Assembly (NCBI GenBank): GCA_963971425.1
Contig: OZ020524.1
Span: 20,637,022 to 20,701,021, forward strand
Length of the DNA: 64,000 bases
Direction of reading: 5' to 3'
From: Bryoerythrophyllum caledonicum
Taxonomy: Eukaryota; Streptophyta; Bryopsida; Pottiales; Pottiaceae
A program made the position numbers and the translations under genes. The notes beneath the pieces were generated by a model that saw only the letters and a list, made by a program, of their open reading frames with translations, did no database searches and was not told the DNA's origin. This document shows positions 37,701 through 47,850 of the stretch, one piece after another (position 1 is the stretch's first letter; the number at the start of each line of letters is the position of its first letter).

Positions 37701-40700
37701 AAAACCCTGAAACCCTAAACCTGGACGCTTTGCAAAATATCCTACATCTTCACACAGGTTACTTTCCAACGCCCCACGTTTGAAATGGAATGCAAGAAGG
37801 ACCGTATGCATCACCGAAAAGAAATGGAAAGAAAGAATGATAGAGAACTTACCGAAATGGAATGAAATAAAAAGCAAGAAATGCAGGGAACTTACCGAAA
37901 AGTTCCTTCGGCAATTTCAAGGTTTTGAAGCAGCGATCGCTGACGCAGAGCTTGGACTTCCTGGATATGTCGCTAGACGGCAAAAAACACAGTTCGAAAG
38001 TGTTGGAAATGGTGCCGCCACACAAAACTTTGCCATGCCTGGTTAAGGGTTTCACGTTGATGGTGATGGTAATGGTGATGATGATTATTGCCTACGCCGC
38101 CTAAACCGAGTAGCCTGGACTTACAATCTGAGGGAATGTAGGCGATAAGCTTGGATTGCGTTCCTCCGAATCGCGCATCCGAAGAACCTTGTGACCGTGT
38201 TTCTTCAGGTAGTCTGCATGCGGGCCAACCCTAAACGCGGCATCAAGGTCCTCCACCCCCTTCTCATGCACGCCAGCTTCTTTCTTCCTCCCTTGACGCC
38301 TCGAATTCCTCCCTACTGCCCCGTTATCGGCAACGGTTGGAGGCGCCGTCTCGCTAGAATCTCCATTCGACATGTCCTGTATGGGGAGTTCTCAATTGAG
38401 GAACTCAATTCAGGCGCAGACAATCACTCCCCTTCCGGCACGACTCTACACGGCACAATGATCGTGCCAAAGACGGCGCCGTAACAAACAATGTGGATGG
38501 CAGTTCGCAGCCGCGGAGAAGGACGGGTCCCTCCCCTGGAATACACATGGTGGGGGGAGAAGGGGCTTTCGGTGATCCGAAGAAGGCGGGGGGAGAAGGG
38601 GCTATCGGCAAGAATGCCGATAAGGGATACGGGCAGCGCGAAAAAAATGTGGGCGAGAGTGGACGTTATCGTGGGAAGAAAGGCAAAAGGGCGCTTGGGG
38701 AGAAGGGCTGCTCTTTGCGGTGTCAGGGCTAAAATCGGGCCCTGACACCGCGAACCCGAATTGACTGTAGTGACCAAGACCCAAACCTACCCCTCTTTTA
38801 AACAAATAGAACAGCTTGTTGGTCTCTAAACTCAAGTTAACGTACTCAAGTTAATGTACTACTTTTAACCATCTTTGAAAGTAGAGAATGAGTTTTTACC
38901 TGATGAGCATTAGTTGTCTTCTCCTTTGAGTGAAAGCATAGGTGATTTTACAAATGATTATTGGCTTTAAGATCAAATTAGTACGAGAGAATTGGACCAT
39001 AAGAAGCGTAACTTTTCCTCTTTCTTTAGTCCTATAATTGTGTTACTTAGAATCATCCGGATCTACTTGCCATCATTATATTATTTGCACTTTTTAGTAG
39101 AAAAGGATTTGTGTATTAACAGCTGGTTGCTTTCGCTTGTTTGCAGTTAGAACCGCCAATGATTTACATGGTGATGAAGACGAGCTTTCATTTCCTCCGG
39201 AGTTCACAGAACGCTTTTTTGGGGAAGAAGGAAAGATTTACGGGTACAAAGGGCTCAAGGTCTGCCCCTCATCCTGCTCTGTAGGTATATTAAAGCCATT
39301 TGTACAGTGAGGCAAAGATACCAAGATTCTTGACCACTTATCTCATATTATGTTGTTTAATCAGCTCATTGATCTAATAGCTATTAATTTTGAGGAACAA
39401 GCGGTATAATAAAAAGAGGGGGTATCTTATTGAAACCTTAGGTGACTTTACAAATGACTTGATTCTGGTTGTTTTCTCTCCCATCTTTAACGACAGATTG
39501 ACATGTGGTTGCACACCGTCTCTTTCCAAGCCCATGCCAACATTCACTACGATGCGAAACTCCGGGTAAGCTAGGATTCTGAAAATTTTCCTAGTTTTTT
39601 GTCAGATGACCAAGCATGTAGTCATGTCTTTTTCATGATGTAGATTCTAACGTGGCGTGGTAATCTTATATTCAATTCACTATCTTGATTATGGCCTTAA
39701 GCTCATCCTTTTTACCTGATCAGGGTGTGGGTAATTAACTCTGAGATGATGCTTTGATGGCTTTCTTCAGGATGGAGGACCTGGCAATCCAACTGCTAAC
39801 TTGCCTGCTAAAATGAAGGTGGCTACTTGGATATGTGATAACAATGGATAGTAATATACTAGCAACATGTGTAATAGCAACAGCAATTTCAACTGCATCC
39901 TTGCTTTCTGGAGACTTTTATGCCAATTAAACTGTGTAGAAATATTAACATTTCTGGTGTGGCGATGATGATCTAGGAAATTTTTGGAGAGGCACTGATC
40001 GAGAAGCGAGAGGCTTTTCTTGAGATCATACCCAAGTCAACCGATTCGTTTCTGTAAGCGAATACTTTTTCTTTTTTTTTCTACACCGCTTTCTTTAGAA
40101 AATGAAATTGAGAATGGTCAACAATATAAATGGTGGGCATGACAGACAAGTGCTCAAGGAGGAGGGAGAAGTTGTTGCTTCCTGGAGAGCAGATGGTGCA
40201 CACAGCAAATTGCGTCAGGTTTGCCAACCATCAGATTTTTCTATTTTGCTGTCATTTTTTTCTCAAGCATGCACTTAGGTTCATGTATGGTGAAATTCTG
40301 GCAGAAGCTTGGTAAGGTAATGTGTAATTTGTTTCATGCCACCGTGAAACTAAACGTTAAATCATTTATCAGATTGAAACCGAGATAATTCTCCTTGTCT
40401 TTCCATGGATTGCGTCGACTTATTTCATGTTTTGATCCGGAGTTTCCAGATCATGCGCATGGAGCTCAATGATGCTCGAGTGAGGAAGTTCTACACCAAC
40501 CTGACGCCTCTGATCTACCTGTTTATTGATGGTGAGTTCCGTACTTTCGCATGGAAACACAACGTCAGCATCTGATACGTTATTCTTGGCACTAAAATGG
40601 GGTCGCAAATCAAGTGATAACTTGCATGATATGAAGGACCTTGCTTCGAGCTTTGCGTTAGCCGCATTTCTCAGAAATTTAGCATCTGACGTGCCTTGCT

Positions 40701-41935
40701 AATATGTCACAGGCGGCCTGCCCATTGAAAATGACGATCCTCGATGGGAAATTTACGTGTCCCTGGAAGGCGAAGACCCGGAGATTGTAGTCACGGGGTT
40801 CTGCACCGTGTATCGCTTCTACAGCTACCCTGAGAGCACAAGGTTGCGGGTTAGTCAGGTAAGTCACAATTTACAACTGAGTTGGTTGTAAAGTCACCCA
40901 AAGTTCAAGAAGATACCCCTTTTTGACTTCTCTCTCCTCACGCTTAATAGCGATTAGGACAATGGACGAGGTTGGTGGTCTTGAAACTCAAGTTAGAAGT
41001 AGTTTCAGCCGCCTCTGAGAATGACGAAGGAGACGTCATGTGAGAAGTAGTCTTAGCCGCTTTTGAGAACGGAGAAGGAGAGGTCATGTTGTTGTACTGT
41101 GAATCTTAGCCGCCGTTTTTCTCTTTGAGCTGATTATAGACATTTAGAGCTATTCAGGGCTGACTTTAGAAGTCATGGTATCTTTGCTTCACTTTACAAA
41201 CAACTCTAGTTTGCGAAAACTCACATCATTTCTGACTCCCTGCCACCTGAACAGATCCTCGTGCTTCCGCCGTACCAAGGCCAAGGCTACGGCCACCGAA
41301 TGCTGGAGACCATCCACCGACTGGCCACGGAGCGCAACTGCCACGACATCACCTTCGAGGACCCGTCGGACTCGCTCCAGGAGCTGCGCGACTGCATGGA
41401 CGTGCAGCGCCTCCTGCAGTTCCCGCCCGCCACGGCCGCCCTCTCCGTGTCCCTCTCCCGCTTCCACGCTGCCCACCCCGACTTCAAGGCCATCCTGCTG
41501 CCCCCCGCCCCCCTCATCGACGCCGCCCGAAAGGCCCTCAAGATCACCAAGGTGCAGCTGAAGCGGTGCTGGGAGTCGCTCCTGTTCCTGCAGCTGGGCG
41601 CCTCCGACGCGTTCCGGGAGCTCCTCGTGAAGCGACTCCACGCCGAGATCTTCTCCAAGTCGGACGAGGCCGTGGGGCAGGGGAAGCAGGTCACCGACAC
41701 GGAGAACGACTACAACATCGATAAGACCTTCACCATGATGCGGCGGCGGCAGCAGGAGACGGGGAGCGCGGATCCGAAGGTGATTGGGGACGTTGTGGAC
41801 GCTAGCGATGAAGAGAAGAAGCTGCAGGCGCTGCAGGAGCTTCTGGAGGAGAGAGAAGTGGAGCTCCAAGCTGTGGCAGATAAGGTCACCTCGCGGTGTA
41901 AAAAACTCGGTATTCCTGTGAAGATAGTGTTGTAG
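28731..41935 (+). CDS. HAT1: Histone acetyltransferase type B catalytic subunit (HAT1/HAG2 family)
   Basis: HAT1 acetylates newly made histone H4 (K5/K12) before its deposition on chromatin. Nine exons join in phase: 28731-28778, 39147-39259, 39497-39565, 39771-39818, 39977-40053, 40146-40218, 40450-40531, 40713-40858 and 41255-41935 (stop TAG). The protein starts in the HAT1 N-terminal domain with FCNADESITLHLVR, then PPEFTERFFGEEGKIYGYKG, IDMWLHTVSFQAH and FYTNLTPLIYLFIDGG. The GNAT acetyl-CoA motif is ILVLPPYQGQGYGHRMLETI, followed by EDPSDSLQELRD and a C-terminal helical region. About 444 residues are visible; plant members are near 460. The first exon and ATG were not found. The intron 28779-39146 contains the 9.9-kb MULE. 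Introns share short repeats (28.4, 39.3 and 41.1 kb; GTAAAGTCACCCAAA at 28856 and 40890). The last exon is much richer in G+C than the others. It looks intact. Confidence 0.93.
28864..28872 (+). repeat. Target-site duplication, left (ACCCAAACC)
   Basis: The 9-mer ACCCAAACC occurs here and at 38779-38787, exactly outside the two ends of the Mutator-like element. Nine bases is the usual Mutator duplication length. Confidence 0.85.
28873..29587 (+). repeat. Left terminal inverted repeat of the MULE
   Basis: It begins CCCGGTCACTACAGTCAAT and contains its own small palindrome, GTGTCAGGGCCCGGTTTTAG with CCCTGACACC, near 28903-28932. It extends into coding sequence; the stretch GATAACGGGGCAG to CACAAGGTTCTTCGGATG (29294-29445) and the block CCAAGCTTATCGCCTACATT (29566-29585) recur in the right arm. 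Confidence 0.85.
29211..32247 (+). pseudogene. MULE transposase (mudrA-type) with SWIM zinc finger
   Basis: Coding segments are 29211-29444 (approximate end), about 29495-29731, 29847-30612, 30706-30905 and 30985-32247. The last three introns have clear GT-AG ends and keep phase. The protein starts MEFLDLNLPIED, an LDLNL (EAR-like) motif. It then has a Cys/Trp DNA-binding region (WRCQYG, VGCQCQFYVKRYY) and the MULE domain AIDGTFATNNKK, YPLFTMMVFNEWRNGVPVAF, TFVLDDADNE and LFLCLWHVRRAWQKN. It ends with the SWIM finger AVCQCVHSLKGNICKHQ and a helical tail. Together these excise and reinsert the element by a DDE reaction. The copy has an in-frame TAG at 30373-30375 and a frame change near 31425 (DWLI to YFELTGNVIEKYD), so it is probably inactive. 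Confidence 0.88.
32248..32625. other. Intergenic space between the converging MULE genes
   Basis: About 380 bases hold the 3' ends of both genes. Several CCGATAA/TTATCGG motifs lie at 32300-32350 and a C run at 32610. No further gene. Confidence 0.4.
32626..38373 (-). pseudogene. Ulp1-like (C48) cysteine protease gene of the MULE
   Basis: On the minus strand, open segments are 38101-38373 (terminal-repeat exon, paralogous to the transposase N-terminus), 36504-37664 (one in-frame TAG at about 36769), 35654-36451, 35063-35512, a short piece near 34650-34990, 33727-34626 (proline-rich PPPPD repeats) and 32626 to about 33690. The last exon is the Ulp1 domain: GHWSVFVVEQ with catalytic His, YHLDPEKG with Asp, LPNQKESWECGFMAG with Gln and Cys. 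The long N-terminal part has a Cys/His cluster CIHCITTQQKHRFNLHRNH, coiled-coil stretches and low-complexity linkers. Such proteases cleave SUMO-like conjugates; their role in MULE biology is unknown. The right copy of the first exon lost the ATG seen on the left (ATT) and has an early stop, so its start is uncertain. Intron ends were not all fixed. Confidence 0.8.
35519..35635. repeat. Tandem 10-bp repeat GACGATAAGG in a Ulp1-gene intron
   Basis: Around ten copies of GACGATAAGG-like decamers follow one another between two coding segments of the minus-strand gene. The core CGATAA is the same motif scattered through the whole element. Confidence 0.85.
38130..38778 (-). repeat. Right terminal inverted repeat of the MULE
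   Basis: The inverse of the left arm, ending GGGTCCTTGACTG-side reversed as TTGACTGTAGTGACC at 38761-38775 plus AAG. It includes the mirrored first coding exon. The 9-bp duplication ACCCAAACC follows at 38779-38787. Confidence 0.85.
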
Positions 41936-42279
41936 AGGTAAACATGATTCTCCCAATTTTATCCACCCTGTGTATTTAGAGGATTCCGTTTCGGTGTATG
42001 AATACAGGACTGCTTACGGTGAAGCTTTGGGGTAGTGAAGATTTTATTTTTATATTTTTTTGGGAGGTGTACTGGGCATTAAAATACTTAACAATTTTGG
42101 ACGATGGCTACCGAGTTTGTGTGCAAGATGTGATCTGATTTGAATGCGTTTTGCATGTCGTGGAGTAGATTCTGGTACATAGTGCTTCTTAACACAAGTT
42201 CCATCAATTTCGTAGGAGATACAAAATCACTCTTGTGCAAGAACTGGTGACATGTTCTTCATAGAATTCAGTCTCTATG

Positions 42280-42980
42280 TAGAGTTCTCTAAATATATTT
42301 TTACAATCCTAGTATTGGAAAACCTAGTTCATTGCCATCAAATGTTAATGCATTATGTGGAACATTGTCCAGACAATTGGTTTTGGTTGACTTGGGGATA
42401 AAGTAGGACGTAAGCATGTATATTGTGTAACATTGATATTCTCTTAGTTTGTTTTATTGGATCATCACTTTCATTTGGACAAACACGTAAAGTAATAACA
42501 ACTACATGTTGGTTGGGTATGGAATTGGAGGAGATCATCATTTTCATTAACCGTGTAAGGACACTGGCCAAATGTGTCATAGATTATGCTGACCAAATCT
42601 ATGACATGTAAGGTCCACATTTGGCCATCGTCCTTAAGGGGTTAACAAGAATGTCACAACACTCCAATATAAAACTCAAGTTGTCTTTATCGATGTTGTT
42701 TTTGCAATGCTAGGAATGTATATTACTTGGTGACTAGTATAATTGCTATAATTATTTCCAGTATATTGTTATCGGTTCAAGTTTTTGAAGTAGATGAAAC
42801 CAAATTAGCAACTCCATAAGCTGATTTTGTTTGGCATTTAATTTTTGCATTTGAATCTCTTCCTATATTATTGACTTATTACCTAGGACAAAAATTCTAG
42901 AAACTACTTGTTATACTATATAACTGGTAGCCAATGATAAATAGACAATTTTGGATATGAATAAAGTTCTAAATGATTTT
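42280..42980. repeat. Partial copy of the ankyrin-flank repeat
   Basis: From about 42300 the sequence follows 17580-17860 and 45540-45800 (for example CTTTCATTTGGACAAACACG and AATGCTAGGAATG), interrupted by the hairpin at 42556-42636. No gene. 42980-43440 is similar AT-rich sequence. Confidence 0.55.
42556..42636. mobile_element. 81-bp hairpin MITE-like insert
   Basis: TAAGGACACTGGCCAAATGTG pairs with CACATTTGGCCATCGTCCTTA around an inner TCATAGAT/ATCTATGA stem. The related repeat copies at 17.85 and 45.8 kb lack it, so it is an insertion. Confidence 0.6.
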
Positions 42981-43439
42981 AAATAAACAACATCTTATAT
43001 TATTGCAAAAGAATGAACAAGTGTTGGAAAGACAGACCAATATTCACTATTGTCGAGAAGATTTTGAGATGAACATGAAATAGAATTAATGGGATGTGCA
43101 TGTTGTTGCTTTTGTTTATAGCAGTTGAATGGTCACCAAATCTTAAAAATATGAATGTGTTGCAAGAAATATTTATGATAGCATGTGCTCAAACACTTGT
43201 TGCACTTTATTCTTCAATTGCAAGTTATTGGGTTATAGTGTTTTTCAAATTGGCCATTCTATAATTCAACTTCAAGAATTTTTTCATGACGTTGTTCATA
43301 TTTTGTCTTACTATTCCATATGCTTCACTTAAGGAAAACAACCATACAAGTTTCGGTGTCTCTTATGCTTTCACATCCTTTTGGGCTAATTTTGGACCAA
43401 TTATGAAACTATTATAGTATTGACAAACTACAACGATTT

Positions 43440-44055
43440 TCATAAAGTGAAATCGCAATGAAATGTAGCTGCCATGTTAATGATGTTCCACATAATCTAT
43501 TACCCTTGTAGATTCTCCCACAGAAATCCCTACCAACATGACACAAACTCTCCCTAGCATTGCCAAGCCCCAGCATGACACAGAAATCGTCACATCACAA
43601 AGGGAATCCAGAAACTAAAAATCCTTGACCTTCCTCACGTCGACTCCGCAGCTTGCCAATTCGTCCGTGGTCACTAGTGACCGACCCTTATTTTTTTGTC
43701 GATCTAGAGCCAAATTGCAAAACTTTTTTTCCAAAAAAGGAATATTTCCTAAAAAAGTGGAAAATTTATGATTTCATGTTGCCAAAACTTCATTGATGGC
43801 CATTGCTATATCGCTATATTGCCACTAATGAACAACCGGGACTCCATCCTATGGCCAAAAAGGATGTACAATTCTATGTTGATGGAGATGAATTCTCAAA
43901 AATGGATATTTGTGGAGAAAATTTGGTTTTGTATGGTTTCAGGAGAAAGCCAAAAGTGCTACAGCTCCCTGGCCTCCGTAGCCACTGTGACTTTCCTACT
44001 AAAACAAAAAAATAAAGGCAGCAGGTGAGGCAGCCATGAATATTCCATGTCATTA
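43440..44055. other. No gene recognised
   Basis: Two overlapping short frames (43768-44028) look weakly protein-like (HPMAKKDVQFYVDGDEF) but match no family I know and have no supporting splice sites. Confidence 0.3.
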
Positions 44056-44490
44056 GAGTTTTCCTGAAAGTCTAAGTTTTAAACCTTGTGTCAGCCAAAA
44101 AGACCCGGTGCAACATCTTTTAAGGACCTTGTGTCTTTCTCAATTCACCAAAGCAGGGTGAGATTTAAATACGGCAATATTTGCAGGATGAAATTTCTCA
44201 CCTTCCATATTTTATGGGCCACGCGCATGGAACAAGCTAATGTAACCAAATTAGTAATTTGGAGTCACCAATGCCACCTTGGATTTATGTTTGGACGGTG
44301 ATTGTGCCTAGATGATTAACCCTGTAGCATGTTGGTTGGCTGAAAATGGACAATAATTTATGGAATGAACCCCAAAGTTAACCAAACCACCATGTTTCTC
44401 AAAAACAAGTGGACTTTCAGGTGTTAAACCCCTATCAGCGTTTTGGGGTGACAGTCAGGGTTTAAACCCTGTGTACTTTCAGGAAAACTC
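44056..44490. mobile_element. MITE with GAGTTTTCCTGAAAGT termini, copy 2
   Basis: 435 bp, same termini and interior as 12570-13012 (shared CAAAAAGACCCGGTGCAACA and ACCAAATTAGTAATTTGGAG). TA lies on both sides. Confidence 0.7.
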
Positions 44491-44509
44491 TATCATGTGA
44501 TTCAGAAAT

Positions 44510-46640
44510 TCAGTTGATTTACAGACAGAAAATAATGACATTCCAGGTGATATGCAGACAGGAATTCATCAAATCCTAGGTGATGTGCAGACAGGTCACA
44601 GGAGTTCATCATATTGTAGATGATGTGCGGACAGGAATAAACGAAATTACAGAAATCCTTTCGTCACGAACGTCAGCAAAAAGTACGATACTGTAGCCGA
44701 GTTGACAGGCAAGATCGATCCTGTACTTGAAACTTCTACCAACTCAAAGTATTCAGATCTCTGTGTCGTCCAATCGCTGGTCTGAAGTTGGCCTAAAGCA
44801 ATATCATTTTAATAAGATACCATATCTAAGGATCAATTTTGGTAGTTTTTGAAAGGAAACAACATGCTTAAAATCATTTAAAGTAGATTTGTCTTTAAAG
44901 TTTACTCTTAAGAGAATTTTTTAAAATTTTATGATTGAGTTCGATTAGTTCTTTTTCTTAATTCAAAAGATTCTGATTGGTTGTTGAGTAAATATTCAAT
45001 GTATAAGATTCTCGTTTACCAAGATTTTCTTCAACAAAGTATACATAATTTTAGATTGCATACTTTATAATGTGATCTCATGTTTATATTGATCAACAAT
45101 GTGTCTTGATGAAAATCCTTCAAGTATTCAAAGTATTATCAAGTATTATTATTTTATTATCAAGTAAATAACTTTCATACCTTGGATTATTTTTGGAAAT
45201 TATGGTCACTAAATTTAGTATATGGGTTAATTATAATTGGCATTAAAATATTCATAGTCTCTAAAGATACTTAATGATAAAAACAAATGATCCATAGGGT
45301 TTTGAATTTGCAATGTCACATGAAAAATCTTAGGATGGCTTGTGTTCTTGTTTGAGTAAACAACTTGAAAAAGATGTACTAAAAGCTTCAAGAAAAGCTC
45401 CCATACATTCAAAACAAATATAATAGGTAAAATGCTATTTAAAAAAAGATGCTATTGATTAATTTATTTTGGATTTCAAAGATATCAAAACTTTTGGATT
45501 AGTTAAAATAAAAAAATCCTCACAATGAAAAACTAGGCTCATTGCCACCAAATGCTGAAGCAACTATCAGTGGTGTAGCATTCTGTCAAACATTGCCCAA
45601 ACTATTGTTTTTTGGTTGAATGAAGGTAAATTAGGACGTTAGCATGTACATGGTGAAACATTGATACCAATGTTAGTTTGTTTGATAATTTGGATTATCA
45701 CTTTCATTTGGACATACAAGTAAAAGTGATGATAACAACAAGATCTTGGTTTTTATTTAGTTGGGTTTGGAATCCGAAGAGATAATTGTTTATCACCAAC
45801 AATAATGTCAAAGTACTCCAAAACAAAGTTCAAGGTGCCATTATTGATGTTGTTTTTGCAATGCAAGGATGGAAATCCCAACTTGGAAGTACAATTGCTA
45901 TAACTATTCATAGATATTCTTACATTGATATTCAACTAGAAAATTTTGAAGTAGATGAAAAGATATCAACAGCTCTACAAGCGGTTTTTTATTTTTATTT
46001 TTTTGTTTCATTATTGCATTTGGATCTCTTCCTATATGGTAATTATTGACTTATAGCTTTGGGCAAAAATACCAAAACCTGCTCGTTATACGGCATTAGT
46101 GGCAAGCAATGATAAACAAGTAGTTTCATATATGAATAAAGTTCTAAATGATTTGAACAACCAACATCTAATATTCTTGCTGAAGAATTAACAAGTGTTG
46201 GAAAGAAAGATCAATATCCACTATAGTCCAGAAGATTTTGGGTTGAACATGGAATACAATTTTGACATGTGAACTTTATGGATTTTTATTAGACATTGAT
46301 TAATTCTAGTCAAAAGCTAGATATTTTTAGAGCAGCAAGATGGTTGCCAAATTCCCAAAAAACCAAATGCATTCTAAAAGTTATTTATATTATCACGCGC
46401 TTAAACACTTATTGCTCTTTATATTTCAATTGCAAGTTGTCGGGTTATATTGTTCTTTATAAATCAAATTGGCCATTTTAAAATCCAACTTCAAGGCTTT
46501 TTTAAGACCTTCTTATTATTACTCAACGTCAAGGTCGGTTACCTCTTAGCCCACTAACTCTCAATGATTGACATTGCAGCCTGCCAACCCCAAAAACACC
46601 TTAGAATACAATCACAGACAAACTGAACTAGCATGTACCT
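44510..46640. repeat. Third copy of ankyrin-flank repeats, without the gene
   Basis: 44520-44660 repeats GGTGATGTGCAGACAGGAAT-like units. 44790-46070 is close to 16840-18110 and 46520-46640 matches 18940-19090. No ankyrin coding sequence is present. The high similarity suggests a recent duplication relative to 24.4-25.8 kb. Confidence 0.65.
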
Positions 46641-47850
46641 CTAGACCCGCGCACATGAGGCTAACAAGCACCATGCGACGTTGTATGTGAGGGCGTGGAA
46701 ACGCGGGTTTACTCTGGCCAGCCCTCACGGCCCAGGGCTAATATTTCATGTGGGCTGAGCCCTCACGGATTGTTTACCTCACGTTTTTCCCTATGGTTAA
46801 TTTGTCAAGCCCAAGATTAGACCTGTCAAGAAGTCACCACGCAAGTCTACCCATCTCTCTCCTATTGCCTCACTCCACACAGTTTGTTTCCAACAAAAAG
46901 AGATGGCAGAAGAGTGTGCTCCATAAATTCTGGTGAGGTGGGCGTAGGGACTTAGTCTCAAAACAAGTGCTACAGGCCACAAGGAGGGCTAGACCCTGTG
47001 GACGAGCCCCTGTTTGCACTAGTTTTTGAGGGAAGGAGTGAGCTCAGGGAGCAGAGAGTGTGTTGGAATGGCTCAAAAAATTTCAGATCTGAGGTTAGCA
47101 CTACGGATCTAGATGTTTTTGAAGTGAGATTTGTGGTGAGTTGTTCTGAAAGCTTGGGAAACGTGTGTTGGATACTTAGATCTATCTTCTTCCACATCTT
47201 AAGAGCGCTAGTTAGACCAAGGATCTGAGAAAAGGCCCGATTTGTAGAGTCCTCCACATAAGTCCCTTGCGTCCCCCCAACCTAGGCCTCGCAACATCCA
47301 GCATTGATCCACGAACTAGCCCCCCCAAGCTCAAGGACGACTTCAACACTCACATCCAGGTTACCTCTCACGCAATTAGTTGTATTACACACTTTGTTTT
47401 AATTGCTTCATGCTTCACATTTGCTTCCATTACTCTCATACACGTTTTAGCTTCAGATCTCACAAACACTAATCACAACACCTTAGATCTCACATACACT
47501 AGGCACTATACCACACATCAGCACCATGCCACTAACCCTCTAACCCCTAAACACATAAGTAGAACGTATGTATTTGCACTCCACACGGGGAAGCGTTGGC
47601 AAAATCTCTACAGATCTACACAGATCACACAACCACGCACACATCCACTCGAGATCTTCACCAACATTACAAGCCTACACACCATCAGCAGCAGAGATAG
47701 AAGAACTGAAGGCGGGCAGAGACAGGAGACTAGCAGACAAGCAATAACTTTACAACAGCAAACACCCCACAAGCGTACAAAATCAAGATCCAGGACAGAA
47801 AAGAAGGTAAACACTTTTATAGATCCATCAATTCTTTTTGTAACTTCCCC
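46640..47850. other. No supported gene
   Basis: A 258-codon frame from 47267 runs into the cytosine-rich tract and has a biased composition, so it is not called. No element ends were recognised. Confidence 0.3.

Larger units (their letters stand above)
28873..38778. mobile_element. Mutator-like element with transposase and Ulp1 protease (KAONASHI-type)
   Basis: The 9906-bp element has long terminal inverted repeats, left 28873 to about 29587 and right about 38130 to 38778. They are well matched for the outer ~200 bases (GGTCACTACAGTCAAT, GCGGTGTCAGGGCCC) and continue through a shared first coding exon; the right arm is shorter by internal deletions. A perfect 9-bp duplication flanks it. It carries a MULE transposase on the plus strand (29211-32247) and a protease gene on the minus strand (32626-38373), converging at about 32.25-32.63 kb. 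MULEs with Ulp1-like genes are known from angiosperms (KAONASHI group). Each gene has at least one inactivating change, but the termini are well preserved, so insertion is fairly recent. It lies in a HAT1 intron and could affect splicing or silencing of that gene. Confidence 0.92.

Noticed and set aside
37680-37715. Telomere-like AACCCTAAAACCCTGAAACC
   Set aside because: Only a few degenerate units inside the MULE; no telomeric array.
29211-38373. MULE considered as two unrelated adjacent transposons
   Set aside because: One matched pair of long terminal repeats and one perfect 9-bp duplication enclose both genes.
41175-41956. Long alternative frames on both strands over 41175-41956
   Set aside because: They are shadows of the G+C-rich last HAT1 exon, whose frame carries the acetyl-CoA motif and joins the upstream exons in phase.
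43768-44028. Possible small gene
   Set aside because: Two overlapping frames, no recognised motif, no splice or start context.
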